This document shows positions 33,926 through 45,224 of a stretch of DNA of 64,000 bases, piece by piece (position 1 is the stretch's first letter; the number at the start of each line of letters is the position of its first letter). Source of the DNA: Eutreptiella sp. 'Long Island Sound 2002' (lineage: Eukaryota > Euglenozoa > Euglenophyceae > Eutreptiales > Eutreptiaceae); the NCBI GenBank assembly GCA_964036045.1, contig OZ038390.1, forward strand, positions 37,938,974-38,002,973. The letters are read 5' to 3'. Position numbers and translations under genes: made by a program. The notes under the pieces are model-generated. The model ran no database searches. It was not told the origin of the DNA and was given only the letters and a program-made list of their open reading frames with translations.

Positions 33926-36739
33926 CCAAGGGGGGTGGCCCCCCCTCCACTGGTCCCGAAGTAATGGAGGGCAATTTTGTTGACCAGCCACAACCCGCTT
34001 GCAGTCAGATACATCCAATGAAAGCCACAGCAGCAATCCTTGCGCCCAATCAGCAATAGAAGATTTCCTCGTTGCTGCAGTATGAAGCGCAGCAAGAGGA
34101 CAGGAAATAATGGAGAGAAAGAGAGAGACAGAGTGCATTTGTTCATGATAGGAAATAATGGACACTAGCAGCATACGCAGGGTACAAGTAACCACACCGC
34201 TTATGCCCTGGAAAATTGCGCCGAAGGCGCAGAGCAAAATTTGGCCCAATCACTTAAGGCGGTGGGGGTCTGAGGGGGGGGGGGTGTGGTGTGCTCTGGA
34301 ACCCCCCAACCTCCCCCCAGCCCCCCACTGGTGCTGAGTTGTTTAGTGGAACTCTTCCCGTGAGTACCCTGTGTAAAAGGATTTGAGTGGCTATGGGACA
34401 GCTCCGCCTACCTCAACGGTACCGGGGCCTGACTCATCGCTTCCGGAACGCTGAAAAGCAGCATTCGTACCCAGCCTCCCTTCGGCACAGGTCAGGGAAA
34501 ACAGCAGATCCTGTGCTGCTTAGCCATGATATGACGATGGTCGTCATCCTGTCAAATCTCTCAATGCATTGTGGCATCTCGCCCATGCAGCAATGATCCT
34601 GGTAGGTAGTCCAATCCCTGTGCGTCTCTACCATCTGCCGTGGTACCATGGCCAGCTCATTGAGGATGAACACACACGCGTGCCTTGGCCGTGCACGTGC
34701 GTGCTCATTCATTGGTCAGCACTAATGCAAATCCAAGAGGGTCCTAAGGACGTTTTACATGCCACCCAACAATTCAACTAGAACATGGAATTGATGCAAA
34801 TGCAATACTTTGTTGTCTGCGACGAGTGTCATCTGTTGCAAAAGCAGAATTGCAAGCATAGTGCAACACCACAATACAGCATTTGTCAGCCTCATGCATC
34901 TGCTGAACGATTTGAAATTAGCACTTGTGGACAAATGCGACAAACATCAATGCATTCAATAAAAGACACCAGAATCCATGTTGTTGCCCAAATTGAACGG
35001 AAATCTTCTTCTTCTCCAGGCCAATGTACAAGCCATCGGTATGTTACAGTAAGGCCTAACCTAGACTGCACATCACTGTTACCCTCAACACTGTCCATAT
35101 ATGAAGGATTCATTGCGACAGAAAACCTGCAACCGAGAGGTTGTGGCAAGTGAAGAACATGTCACAACTGACACACGATTTAGAATCAATATTTACAAAA
35201 AACACCATACCCATCGTTTCTACAGAAATGACCAGATTCCATATTTTTGCCCAAAAGCAACCGAAATCAATATTTTGGACCAAAAGCACAATCAATTATA
35301 AATGACAAAACCAACTGGAAAGTGGTACTGGGCATTGCGTTCCGCATCCAGTATGGCGCTTCGCGCCTCATACACAGTACAACACGTCACGCGGGTGCAC
35401 CGTGTCTCCGAACCACAACTGTGTGGCTGTGTCTACAAACCGCGACCGTCTTCCACATCACCAACGCCGCCGCTGCGTGGCAAAACAAGTCGGGGGCGGG
35501 CAGGCATTTATCCGGGAGGGGGTCACCTGGCGTCGAGAAAATGCAGAATTCCCACCCACGGCTGCTCATCACCGCGTCTATAAAGCCGGATGGCCTTGCA
35601 CATCGCCAACACCGCTGCTGCGCATACAAACCGGAGCTGGGAAGCACCACATTTCATCCGTGACTGCCTTGCCCGTCACTCGAACCGGGGCTGCATGGCA
35701 CTTACGCCCCCCCCCCCCAAACACCCACACACGCACAGAAAACGACGGCAGCACAGGGTCACTGCGCTGAGCCAACGCCGTGCTTGTGTGTGGACAGGGA
35801 GGGGGTTGTATGTTGGGCACGGCAACATCAGCCACGGTTCCCAACCACATCAAAACCCATTCAAATGGCCCGCGCTCCAAGGCACAGCGCTGTGGTGGGC
35901 AGGAGCGAGTCTTCGAGGCATGGCCCAGCCCCTCTTGCCTTGTCTTCCGACAGACAACGGGCTCACATTCTTGAGAGGCATTGTTTGCCCCACGCGCAGG
36001 GCTAACAACCCCATCACCCACCCCCACAGCACGCATTTAGGGGATGTGCCGGACCTCATCCCCAGGCAGCGGAGGCCCGACAATGCGCGCTATGACAGCG
36101 TCACCAGCGGTGGACATGTACTGGGACAAGCATGTTTGGAGAAAACATGAGTGGTCTGCAAGACAAGGTACACCAACTGTGTAATAAAAGGCAGCAGATT
36201 GACGTCCCTTCATCAACCAGCAACACAGCAACATGCCCTGGGGAACAAAAAATGCCGAAAACATGCCCCGTATACCCCGCGCGGCAAGCTTCCCTCTGTG
36301 AAGCCACATTCTGCACCACAACAATGGCGGTCCCAAAAACGATGGTACCGCGGGGTGGTCGTGAGCCTGTGCCTGCGCAGGGGGGGTTTGCACATTGGAG
36401 ATTACTGTAAACTGCAGATGAAAGCCCATTTTCCACAGTGCCTATGGACAGCAGGCATAAAATGTTGGCACTTCGGACCCATCTCAGGACGTGCCCCGCC
36501 CTCTGGTCGCTGTTCTCCTCACTCATAACAGACGCCACGTCCGTACGGGAATGGATACTCTACGCCCCTGCCTGTTGACTGCGCGATGCCACATTTCAGA
36601 TCCTTCCACAACAAGCGACATTCCTTTGTCCCCGGCTACGATGCAGCTTCGACGCCTGTCGCCATGCAATCTACGGACCGGACGGTACTCACGTGCGGTT
36701 GTGCATCGCCTCAACCAGGCACCAACGGTCCCCAAGAAA

Positions 36740-37175
36740 ATTTTGGCTCGCTGCGGCATGCTGCGGCATGCTGCGGCATGCTTCAAGCTGTTGGTTAAGG
36801 GTACCATCATTGTCCGAAAGCGGCACAGGTTTGTGATGCCTCGGTAGTTTGAGTATCCGCAGGACTTGACATGTCAAAACAACACCAAAAAAGCGAAGAT
36901 CTGTGCAACAATAGAGAGGAGCTGACAGGCAAAAAATTGCCCTTTCCGGAAACGGAACTCAGGATCATCCAAAACGTGGACCTGATACATAGACCACTGA
37001 GCTACCATCCAGTTCTGAGACACCTGTGCAACAAAGGGTTCACAGGTTTGACATGTTATGAAAAAAAAGTCCGCCATGTGAAAATTTTGGCTCGCTGCGG
37101 CATGCTGCGGCATGCTTCAAAACCCCCACCAACAGCTCCCAGAATCTGGCGCTGCGGCATGCTGCGGCATGCTGC
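36740..37175 (+). repeat. CTGCGGCATG repeats with a shared leader
   Basis: The leader AAAATTTTGGCTCG precedes three copies of CTGCGGCATG at about 36743-36782 and two copies at about 37081-37116; two more copies follow at 37151-37173. A related run lies at 17685-17712. Each unit junction creates the palindrome GCATGC. Confidence 0.75.
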
Positions 37176-38209
37176 TGCCGTTGGTGCCTGCTGCCGTTAG
37201 GCCCTCAACTAAGGTCCGGCCCGGTGACAGGCAGGGGGGCGGGAAGGAGACTGGGTTGAAGAGGAGGGTGTTGGGGGGGACGTCAGAACAAGGGGTCCTC
37301 CATGTGTATATATACACCCCCTCCCTCCTGCGCAAGCACGGCAGGGAAAACGATGGCCAAACGGGCATCCCATCCTTAACCCCCACCCACTTGTCAAAAT
37401 AACGGCAAAAGCACTGAAAATGACGGAGACAACGCCTCCTGTTGCTCTGACAAGGGCGTTGTCTATGCACACCCCGAGAAGACACAAGCAGTGGCACTAC
37501 CTCAGGGCCCGGTCCATGTCCCCCCACCCCCTCGCAAGAGCAACACTAACGCCCCAAAATTGGACGGAAACCACACCTCCTGTTGCCCTGACAACGGGGG
37601 GGTATCCACAAAGGGCAAAGCGGGAGTTCCAAAAGGTGCGGAAACAACATGTACTGTTGTTCTAACAAGGACGTTGCTTTCGCGGGGGTGGGGGTGGGGG
37701 GCTAATGATGACCTGCACGCCTGGACAACCAGACGTGTGGCAACAAATGGTAGGGCAGTCGCAACGCGGGGGGGGGGGGGGGGGCTGACAAGGCAGTGCA
37801 CGCGGTCGATCAACATTCGCTGAAAATCACACCAAAACAAATAGAATCGGGTTGCCTCAGTGGCGGTATTGGATTGCCACACCCACCCACCAAACACAAG
37901 CGGCACTGCGAAGAAACACAGCCCCGAGAGCTGCCCGAAAGCGGTGCACTCCAGGCTTTCCTATAAAACGGTGTATCAGGTACAATGGCAGGGGCTGGGT
38001 CAGGTACAGAGCAGCTGCCACACCAACCTCACGACAGAAAATCTGCGAAGAAGGCGCCGAAAAAAATCTTGTGGATGACATGGGAGGGGGGGGTGCTTGG
38101 CTGGAATAGGAAGTGAGGGGAGGGGGGACAGGGAGAGTCAGCCCCTGACTCCCACTCCCCAGCGGCTTTGAGGCTGTGCAATGCTCGCAGCCCATTTGTT
38201 GTGCCCATT

Positions 38210-39520
38210 TCAATTCAGATCAACGGTCAGGCTGACATGCGGGGGCGCGTTCTGCAATGCAGTAAGCGCCTGTGCTCTTCCCGCGCCCAATCCAACGTCC
38301 CGGAGGTAAAAAGTCAGAGAACGAAGCGACAGGGAGGTCTTGAGAACTGCAAGTGCGGTGACGCCGCGGACGCCCAACGGATTCGCGACGAGGTGAAGGG
38401 CAAGAGTATGAAGGACGGGTGCGTCCTTCAACGCGGCGAGTGCCCGGCCACTGTCACTGGTCAGTGAAGTGCAAGTGAGGTCCAGGATCAGGGTGTGAAG
38501 TGAAGGGGCATGCTTCAGGCAGGCGAGTGCCCGGGCACCGGGGGACCCCACGTAGTTGAAGGCAAGATTGAGGTTCAGGGTCTGCAGCAGGAGGGCCCAC
38601 CAAACAGAGCACGAGTTCTTGTGGGTCAGCGCATTGCAACGGACATTCAGGTTCAGGGTCTGCAGCACCGGGGCATCTTTCAATGCAGCGAGCGCCTGGG
38701 CCCCGGCGTCGGATATTGCGTTGCAGTCGAGGCCAAGGCTGAGGGTACGAAGTGAAGCCGCGTCCTTCAGTTGAGCGACTGCCCGGACACCGACGTCTCC
38801 CACGGAATTGGCGGTGAGATCGAGGCTGAGGGTGTGCAGCGCAGGCGCATCCTTCAATGCGGCCAGCGCCTGGGCCCCGCCGTTCCCCAGTCGATTCCCG
38901 GCGAGGCAAAGGGTCAGGACCTCCAGTGCAGGCGCGTCCTTCAAGGCGGCGAGGGCCGCGGCGCCCTTGCCGCTCAGGAAATTCCAACTGGCGTCGATGG
39001 TCACGGTGTGAAGCGACGGCCCGTCCTTGAGCGCGGCAAGCGCCTGAATGCCGACATCTCCGAGGGAATTTCTGCTGAGATTCAGCGTTAGAGTGCGGAG
39101 GGCAGGTGCGGCCTTCAGCGCAGAAAGCGCCTGAACGCTGCCAGCCCCCAATGACTGCCAACTACAATCAAGGATCAGGGTCTGAAGTGCTGGTGCACCC
39201 TGAAGTGCCGCCAGCGCTCGGACGCTGCGTTCTTCAAACAACACCTCCGACACGTTGAGGTCGAGCAGGTGAAGTTCACCAAGTTCCCCGGATCGCGCGC
39301 GAACGGGAAACCGGTTCACAATCTCCAGGTCGTTGCCGCATCCGCATCGCTTGATCACGTAGCGCCGTTGCATGAACCTCCAAACGCTGCATACGTGACT
39401 CAAGGAAGCGGACTGCAGGAACACAGCGATGCAGTCCCACACATCAGAAGGCAAGCGGACTCCAATGTCACACCTGCACAAAGTAGCAAGAACGCATTCC
39501 ATGACAGACTCGTCAGCCAT
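38210..39520 (-). CDS. F-box-like leucine-rich-repeat protein
   Basis: An uninterrupted frame of 436 residues. The start at 39520 has A at -3 and G at +4; the open frame extends further upstream but without another ATG. Residues about 22-53 (VRLPSDVWDCIAVFL and SVWRFMQRRY) look like an F-box. From about residue 100 to the end there are eleven to twelve repeats of about 29 residues with the pattern AQALAALKDAPALHTLSLDL, of the ribonuclease-inhibitor-like class. One repeat (SVWWALLLQTLNLNL) is shortened. F-box/LRR proteins usually present substrates to SCF ubiquitin ligases; the substrate here is unknown. No transmembrane segment or signal peptide is evident, so cytosolic or nuclear. Near-identical repeat units suggest recent internal expansion. 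If the F-box reading is wrong it is still an LRR protein. Confidence 0.82.
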   Translation of the reverse strand: MADESVMECVLATLCRCDIGVRLPSDVWDCIAVFLQSASLSHVCSVWRFMQRRYVIKRCGCGNDLEIVNRFPVRARSGELGELHLLDLNVSEVLFEERSVRALAALQGAPALQTLILDCSWQSLGAGSVQALSALKAAPALRTLTLNLSRNSLGDVGIQALAALKDGPSLHTVTIDASWNFLSGKGAAALAALKDAPALEVLTLCLAGNRLGNGGAQALAALKDAPALHTLSLDLTANSVGDVGVRAVAQLKDAASLRTLSLGLDCNAISDAGAQALAALKDAPVLQTLNLNVRCNALTHKNSCSVWWALLLQTLNLNLAFNYVGSPGARALACLKHAPSLHTLILDLTCTSLTSDSGRALAALKDAPVLHTLALHLVANPLGVRGVTALAVLKTSLSLRSLTFYLRDVGLGAGRAQALTALQNAPPHVSLTVDLN

Positions 39521-40289
39521 TGTCCACCGCCAGAGCCACGACCAGGTGGGGTTGGGTCCTACTAAGCCACGCTGCAGGTCTCTACTGAGGTCTGAGAGTA
39601 AGTACCGGGAGGCTAAATCAGGGAGGTACTTGCGGGAAAGGGGTTCAGCAGGAGGTGTGCAGTGGCAGTCGCAACAACGGTTCCTTCTCAGAGGGCCCAA
39701 CAGTCACTGTCCTGCTGGGCCCTGACCTACAGCGAAACCGATACCCTCTCGCTTCCTGCTCGTGCCATCCGTGTGCCCTCTGACGTGCTGCTCCGTGCGT
39801 CCCTTTTCCGCCTGCTCCTCCTCAAGTTGAAGCCCGGCAAGCAACATGCACCCAGTGCGCCCAATTCAGTGCACCGGCGAGCAGGTGTCACCTTTTGATA
39901 TCAAAGGTATCCGAGGCATCATACTGGGTCTTATGGTGGAAATGATGGCGTCCTGTGTGAGGGCGAAGAGGGCCGTTAAGAGGGTGGCGAGGGTTCCGCA
40001 CTATGGGCGGTGGTCGCTGCTGCGGTTGTGGCCGAGTGTGGGGTGGTGTGGGTGGTGGAGCCCCAGAAGCGTCCATGTGGTGCAGCTTGCTTAAGTGAAG
40101 AGTACCGTTGTGGTAAGATGGCTTCTTGCGGGACTTGGTGTTCTTGAACCCCTTTGTGTACATCATGATGTCTGTTTCAAAGAGTCTGAACAGATGGGCA
40201 ACAGGTGGGGCATGCGGAGGGGTAGCACGGTGGTCAGCTGTAATTCATTGTACTGTAATGTGTGTCACAATCTGTGCTGTGAGGATGTC

Positions 40290-40405
40290 AGAGCGAATCT
40301 GGAGGGTGACAACCATCATTGTTCAACGGCCAAGAGTCATGTGATGGATGCCAGAGCTACATGGAGGGTGACAACCATCATCGGATTATGGCCAAGACCA
40401 CGTGC
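40290..40405 (+). repeat. 61-bp tandem duplication
   Basis: Two copies of GGAGGGTGACAACCATCAT followed by a GGCCAAGA block, about 61 bp apart. Confidence 0.75.
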
Positions 40406-40754
40406 TACCACATTTGTTGAGGGTGGGATGGCAAGGGTGGCATTTGGCTGTTTTACTTGGGACCCGATTCAATTCGTTCCTGATTCTGGGCCAAGATCCT
40501 CCATTGGTGAACAACTTTGGTCGTTGTGCTGGGTCTGGGTGCTTCTGTTGTGCTTTGGCCGACTGCCCATCATCCATTTGGCTCCCATTCACTTTGTTGC
40601 AGGTTCAGTTGTCCAAGTGCCTCAATCACGCAGCTGTAACTGCCGCACACAATATACACCCTGTCTAAGAGGGTGTCGAAACGCAGCGTGCGTGTCAGAG
40701 GGCGCAACACTTTAGCGCAATGTACACCCTTTGGGAAGGTAGGCAGGGACGTGG

Positions 40755-40855
40755 TGGCCTGAGGGGTTTGCATGCAACAACGGTCTCCTCCACTCCAAAG
40801 ACCTCATCCCTACGGTGTTGATGGTTGCAGCTGCCCACACCCCCTGCCAAGGAGG
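40755..40855 (+). repeat. dispersed 100-bp repeat, copy 1
   Basis: Shares GTGGTGGCCT, AGGGGTT, CCTCCACTC and GCCCACACCCCCTGCC, in order, with 54248-54350. Confidence 0.7.
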
Positions 40856-41487
40856 CCGGTTTGCTTTGAGATACAAATGCGGCCACGGCTCTCACAACCA
40901 ATTAAAAGGAGATGTAATGTGTAGAAAAAATTCTGCATGTACAGAAATAGACTTGTCCAGGTTTGCTTTCAAGAGAGACATGACCAACTGGGAATGGCCA
41001 GACCGCTGACATTAGATTGCCACACAATCCCCCTTTGACGATGGGCACACAATGGTGGCGGGCACACGCACGTTGGTAGTGCCTCAAAGATAGAAGACAC
41101 CAGTGCCTGTGATCTGTGGGGAGAAAATACGCATGCATCATCACCACTTCCCCCTAGATAATGCCCCCAAAGCATGTTTGCCTCTACACACCAATAGCAT
41201 CACCCAACCATTGCAAACAGTGCACACTGGCCACGTTTCAGCAACTTTTAGCGTGAGCATATATCGTGCGCGCCGGGCTGACGTCGCACCGCGCGGTCAG
41301 CACCCTCTAAGATACAGGGATTGTGTGTTCCGCATTAATCTGAGGGCTGCCCGTATGTTAGTGCTCTCGATTTTCCACTGCCAGCCATGGTTTTCACTCA
41401 CACTAAATACCAAGGCTGAATTAAACACTGGCCAAAGGGTTGTTGGCCAGTGGCCAGTAAAGTATTGATTTCAATGTTTATTTTTGT

Positions 41488-41722
41488 TTATTTTGTGTTT
41501 TTTTGTCATTTTTGCCAATTAACTGATGCTTTTTGCAAGGTCATTTGCACTTCCTACTTGCTTGAGGTTGATTTCATCCAAATTGCCTTGAAATACACAC
41601 TGCTCTTTGGTTTTTTTTGTGTTTCTTTTGTCAAAAAGTGTCAAAAATGCTTATTACCTGATGCTTTTTGCAAGTTCATTTGCGCTAGCTATTTCCTTGA
41701 GGTCGTTTTCATCCGCATTGCC
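41488..41722 (+). repeat. 130-bp tandem duplication inside the hAT element
   Basis: CTGATGCTTTTTGCAAG, then TCATTTGC and CTTGAGGT, occur twice about 130 bp apart, each led by a T-rich GTGTTT stretch. Confidence 0.8.
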
Positions 41723-42000
41723 CGATGGTTCATTTTTTTTAAACATACCATCAGACTTTGTACGTTTCACCTGCAAACAGTGGAACAATGATTGAGCAAA
41801 TGACATTGTGCACATGGTATACAAGCAATAAAGCAATTTGAAAAAATCACTTGCAGACTGTCACAGTCAAATTCCGAGCGGAAGTGTGCATGCATAAAAG
41901 TCGGGCGGCCATTCGCTAGCCGCTGCCTCTCTCTCTTGCAACGTGCCGTGCATCTGTCCAAGGCAGAACAGGTGCTCCCCCTCTTCTTCTCCCTCATCCC

Positions 42001-42711
42001 CTAAATCCTCCCCCTCCCTCCATCAGCTGCGAATGCAGACCACCGGTGGGTGTGCAAGACACCCAACTTCAGGGCAGCCGCCTCAAGACTCTGTGCAACA
42101 GCCTGCAAGGTTTTTAGCCTAGAGGGGGCGTTATTCCAAAATGACGCGGCAGATTGCAGGGTATCTGCCAAAAGATCCTGCAACTCCCCAAGGATGGCAA
42201 CCACCCCACCATGTTCACCTTGGACAACACTTGCACCGTCGCCACAATAGAAAAAAATATTTGGCAACCATGTTTCAAGATCCACCCCGGTAGCGGCCAT
42301 ACTACGCTTCAACGCGGTGACGATGCCATTGGCGTTACCCGCGGGGAGGGGTTGGCATGAAAAAAAATTGGTCACCATTCGTGCATCCACGACCGTACGA
42401 ACATACAAAAGCTCCTCCTTCTTTGATGAACGGTCGGTACATGAATCGGATGCGATGGCGAAAGATTCGCATTCAGTCACAATGGCACCCTGCGAGGCAC
42501 CGAGGGGGTGGACAATGAACCTCAAAATCTCAGCACCTGAGACGCGGGAGCGATAACTGGGGAGAATGTGGCCCCCATTGAGCGCTACCAATTCAGAATT
42601 ACCCTCAAGGTTAGTCATGGGTTCATAGGATTGCACGAGTCTATACACCGTGCGAAACAAACCCATGATCCCATCTTGTAACTCAGTTGGCAACGTACGA
42701 AGTGCAACCAA
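42001..42711 (-). pseudogene. hAT-family transposase fragment with internal deletion
   Basis: A 236-codon frame without an ATG at its upstream end. It carries the catalytic-core pattern of the hAT group related to zinc-finger protein 862-like genes: FAIASDSCTDRSSKKEELLY, VRTVVDARMVTNFFSCQPLP, IFFYCGDGASVVQGEHGG and, near the end, THRWSAF. The stretch normally lying between the VQGEHGG segment and the helical region, which includes the CVAHRTDLA-like motif, is missing, so the frame jumps from ILGELQ to DLLADTL. The N-terminal zinc-finger region and the C-terminal dimerisation domain are also absent. It lies entirely inside the element at 41411-43222 and is therefore probably a defective copy that would need a transposase supplied elsewhere. 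Confidence 0.8.
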
Positions 42712-43230
42712 GCCGCACCCTCAGCCGCAACCGGGCCAAGTGGGCGCATCCATAAGTCAGAACCCATGAGAACAATGGGGAAGGGAAAGAGAGTCTGACA
42801 AAGGGATATACGGAACAATAAAAAATGTTAATGACACACATGCACACATGCACATGACATGAACGCGGGGCATGAATGAGTGCACATGGTGTGTCCGTGT
42901 GTCCTTTCATGCCATGAGCCACATGCTAGATCTTCCCGCTATGATGCACCATGCCGGCCGACACACAATACTATTCACCCTTCCCTGCACCACATTCTAA
43001 CTTTGATACCCTGAAACATGCACAAATGCACAAATGCTCTAAGATTACGTCACACAAGGTACAGAAACCATCAGCAATGTATGCAGGAATGTCAATAAAC
43101 ACCAATAAACACAGATAAACAACGGTTATCCCCCCAAAAAGGGCGTTTTTCAAAAAATAAACGCATAAACGCGTTTATTTGCCATTTGGCCAGTGGCTTG
43201 GCCAGTACTTAATTCACCCTTGCTAAATAC

Positions 43231-45224
43231 TTGCCCCTAATCTAGCCATTGTGCCTCCTTTCCAATGGTGTTTGCAATGCTTTCGAACACATTGGACCAC
43301 CATCACATGTTTAGCAATATGCTTTTGGCACCAGCTGGCTTGGGTTCACCAGGCTTCGTTTCCTTGATGAGAGTTTCGGCATCAGATCCATTGTTCCTTT
43401 GTACTGATTGGGGTGCTCTTTAACAAAAATGGAGACGCTTTCAAATGCAGCACACGTGATGAACACACCACAGACCCTGTTGCAATGGCAGGTGTTGTTG
43501 TTGCGTCCAGTGGAAGTGAGTGGTAACCTTCCTGCCACACACAGCACTCTTTCCATAAGAATTGTTCCCTTCACAAAAGGTGAACACAGGTGCACATAGG
43601 TATTTCTCATCACAGGACAGGAACTTCAATAAACTGTGCTTTTTGAGCTTGATTCAAGGGGAATCCTGGCACTGCGCGTGCAATACGCATTACTTTTGGG
43701 AGATAGTTCCCGACAAAAGATCCAGAATAGCCCCCCTTCCAAAGTGCCTCCAAATCTAGCCCCCAAAATGAGGCCATCATTTGCCTCCTATTATTGACCA
43801 TCCCTTGGCCTAAGGTAGCATGGAAAAACACAAAATGGCATCCTTTTGGGGGCTGCTTCTACTGAAAAAGTAGAATTGAGGGTATGAAACCCATGGGAAG
43901 AGAGAGAGTGTGTGTGCACATTATGGAGCATAGGCCTTGGGCTTGAAGGCATTTGGCCCTAACTGCTGCTTCCCCAGGGGTTGCGTGGTCAGGTGCCTTC
44001 GGCACCGACAGAACTAGAGGCTCCACCGCTGACGGCGGTTATGTTTGCTCCATGGTTGCCCGGCCATGCCCCCTTGTTAGCCCAGGTATTGCCTGGCAGT
44101 CCCGGACGAATCCACTGAAGTGCAGCCTCATCCCCATCGCGGGCGGAGGAGTTGGGGGTGATGTGCTGTTGTGCAACACACTCTCCCTGGGTATCATTGA
44201 TACTTCATAGTTGTCTTCTTCTTGTTGACAACGACCCCCTAATTCTCAGAGCATAAGTCGGGATCAATGAGGGGGACTCCCAGTAATGGGGACCTCCCAG
44301 TTGTCTTGTGGCATTGGGGGGGGGGGGGATGGAGTGGGGCCAACCAACTTACATGTTGATCAAGCCAATTATCATATGCCCCTTTTTGGAAGATCGTGGT
44401 GACATTGGGCTGCGGCATACAAAGGAAGAATGTTAAGGTAAAAAAAAAAAGGATCACTAGGAAACGTTGTTGATGTCCACAAGATCCTCGGCATTGTTTA
44501 GATTTGTGCCGTGAACACTCAACTTTGATGCTTCAAACATCTTGTAGTGTTGAAGACCATCATCCTAAAACCTATGAGACAAAGGAAAAAGGGGTTAGGG
44601 GGCAAAGATGAGAGCACAACGTGCTTCCAACAATTGGGATGGAAAAATGCGAACATTATCTTCCCTCCTAGAAGGCCTGAGTACTTAGTGTGACCCCACG
44701 GGCCTAACAGTCGCACTGCACGCGCACTGAGCTCAGGGTGCCCCCTCAAGCAAAGAATTCAAGTTTGTTCAGGACATGAGCGTGTGGCCTCAAATGGTCA
44801 GGTAGCAGTGTCCGCATTAGGCTCTAGTCGCGCCTGCCCCACAACTGTCATCGTCATCGCCTCTGTCCATCAGCCGCTGTACGGCGTTGTCTTAGTTCGA
44901 AGAGTGTCCTTAAGTTCAATCCCCGACCCTGTGATCTCACGCTTCACTTGCCTACTGGACTCTACAGGGTTATGCGCACATGCCGGGCAAAGGTCACTCC
45001 CTCCCCGGGCTGCATTGGTCGCTGGCCCCACTCGGCCACACCAGGTGGGGCTTAGATGGGTCCTTAGGTTTAAAAAACCCAGTGGGTACAGGGGCGGTTA
45101 AAGTCAGGTACATACAGACATACAACGTTTAGGGGGTGAAGCAGCGTGATCCCTCCGTGCTGCATGACACCGTTGAAGCCGTGGAGGGGGAGTCCGGCGC
45201 GGACGACGCCAAGCAGGACCCCTA
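43231..45224. other. gap: no recognised gene
   Basis: Holds the second copy of the paired GCACTGCGCGCGCACT repeat (43658-44775) and a G-run near 44319. A minus-strand frame at 43311-43613 ends in LSSRKRSLVNPSQLVPKAYC and looks somewhat protein-like but has no motif or clear splice signals. Confidence 0.45.
43658..44775 (+). repeat. dispersed repeat pair, copy 2
   Basis: Blocks GGCACTGCGCGTGCAAT (43668) and CGCACTGCACGCGCACT (44712) correspond in order and flanks to those at 24223 and 24912. Middle parts share only short stretches such as TTCCCTCCTAGAA. Confidence 0.4.

Larger units (their letters stand above)
29010..38209. other. gap: no recognised gene, repeats and homopolymer tracts
   Basis: About 9 kb with no protein I recognise. 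Contents: C-rich stretch 29270-29520; opposed A/G and C/T minisatellites at 30367-30475 and 30755-30823; a relative of the 27724 element at 31548-31795; a GGGGGC run at 33897-33925; CTGCGGCATG repeats near 36740 and 37080-37175; degenerate CTCCTGTTGCTCTGACAA repeats near 37428, 37571 and 37642; a G-run at 37769. Open frames up to 186 codons (for example 35590-36150) lack motifs or splice support. Confidence 0.55.
39521..41402. other. gap: no recognised gene
   Basis: Holds a duplicated 61-bp block (40290-40405) and one member of a dispersed repeat (40755-40855) whose relative is at 54248-54350. A plus-strand frame of 206 codons at 40095-40715 spans the 61-bp duplication and shows no family motif. 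Confidence 0.5.
41403..43230 (-). mobile_element. hAT-type DNA transposon with 8-bp target duplication
   Basis: The element proper is 41411-43222 (1812 bp). It is flanked on both sides by the identical octamer CTAAATAC (41403-41410 and 43223-43230), the size produced by hAT transposases. Its ends are inverted: CAAGGCTGAATTAAACACTGG on the left against the complement of the right end, CAAGGGTGAATTAAGTACTGG, differing at three positions. Further GGCCAGTGGCC sub-terminal motifs follow. The interior holds a hAT-like transposase fragment (42001-42711, minus) and an A/T-rich 130-bp duplication (41488-41722). The perfect duplication indicates a fairly recent insertion. Confidence 0.88.

Noticed and set aside
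38454-39161. A 235-codon frame inside the LRR gene
   Set aside because: It is another frame of the same GC-rich repeats; the LRR frame gives clear repeat structure and this one does not.
44880-44935. Possible tRNA (GTTCAATCCCCGACC resembles a T-arm)
   Set aside because: No matching D-arm, anticodon arm or acceptor stem could be drawn around it.
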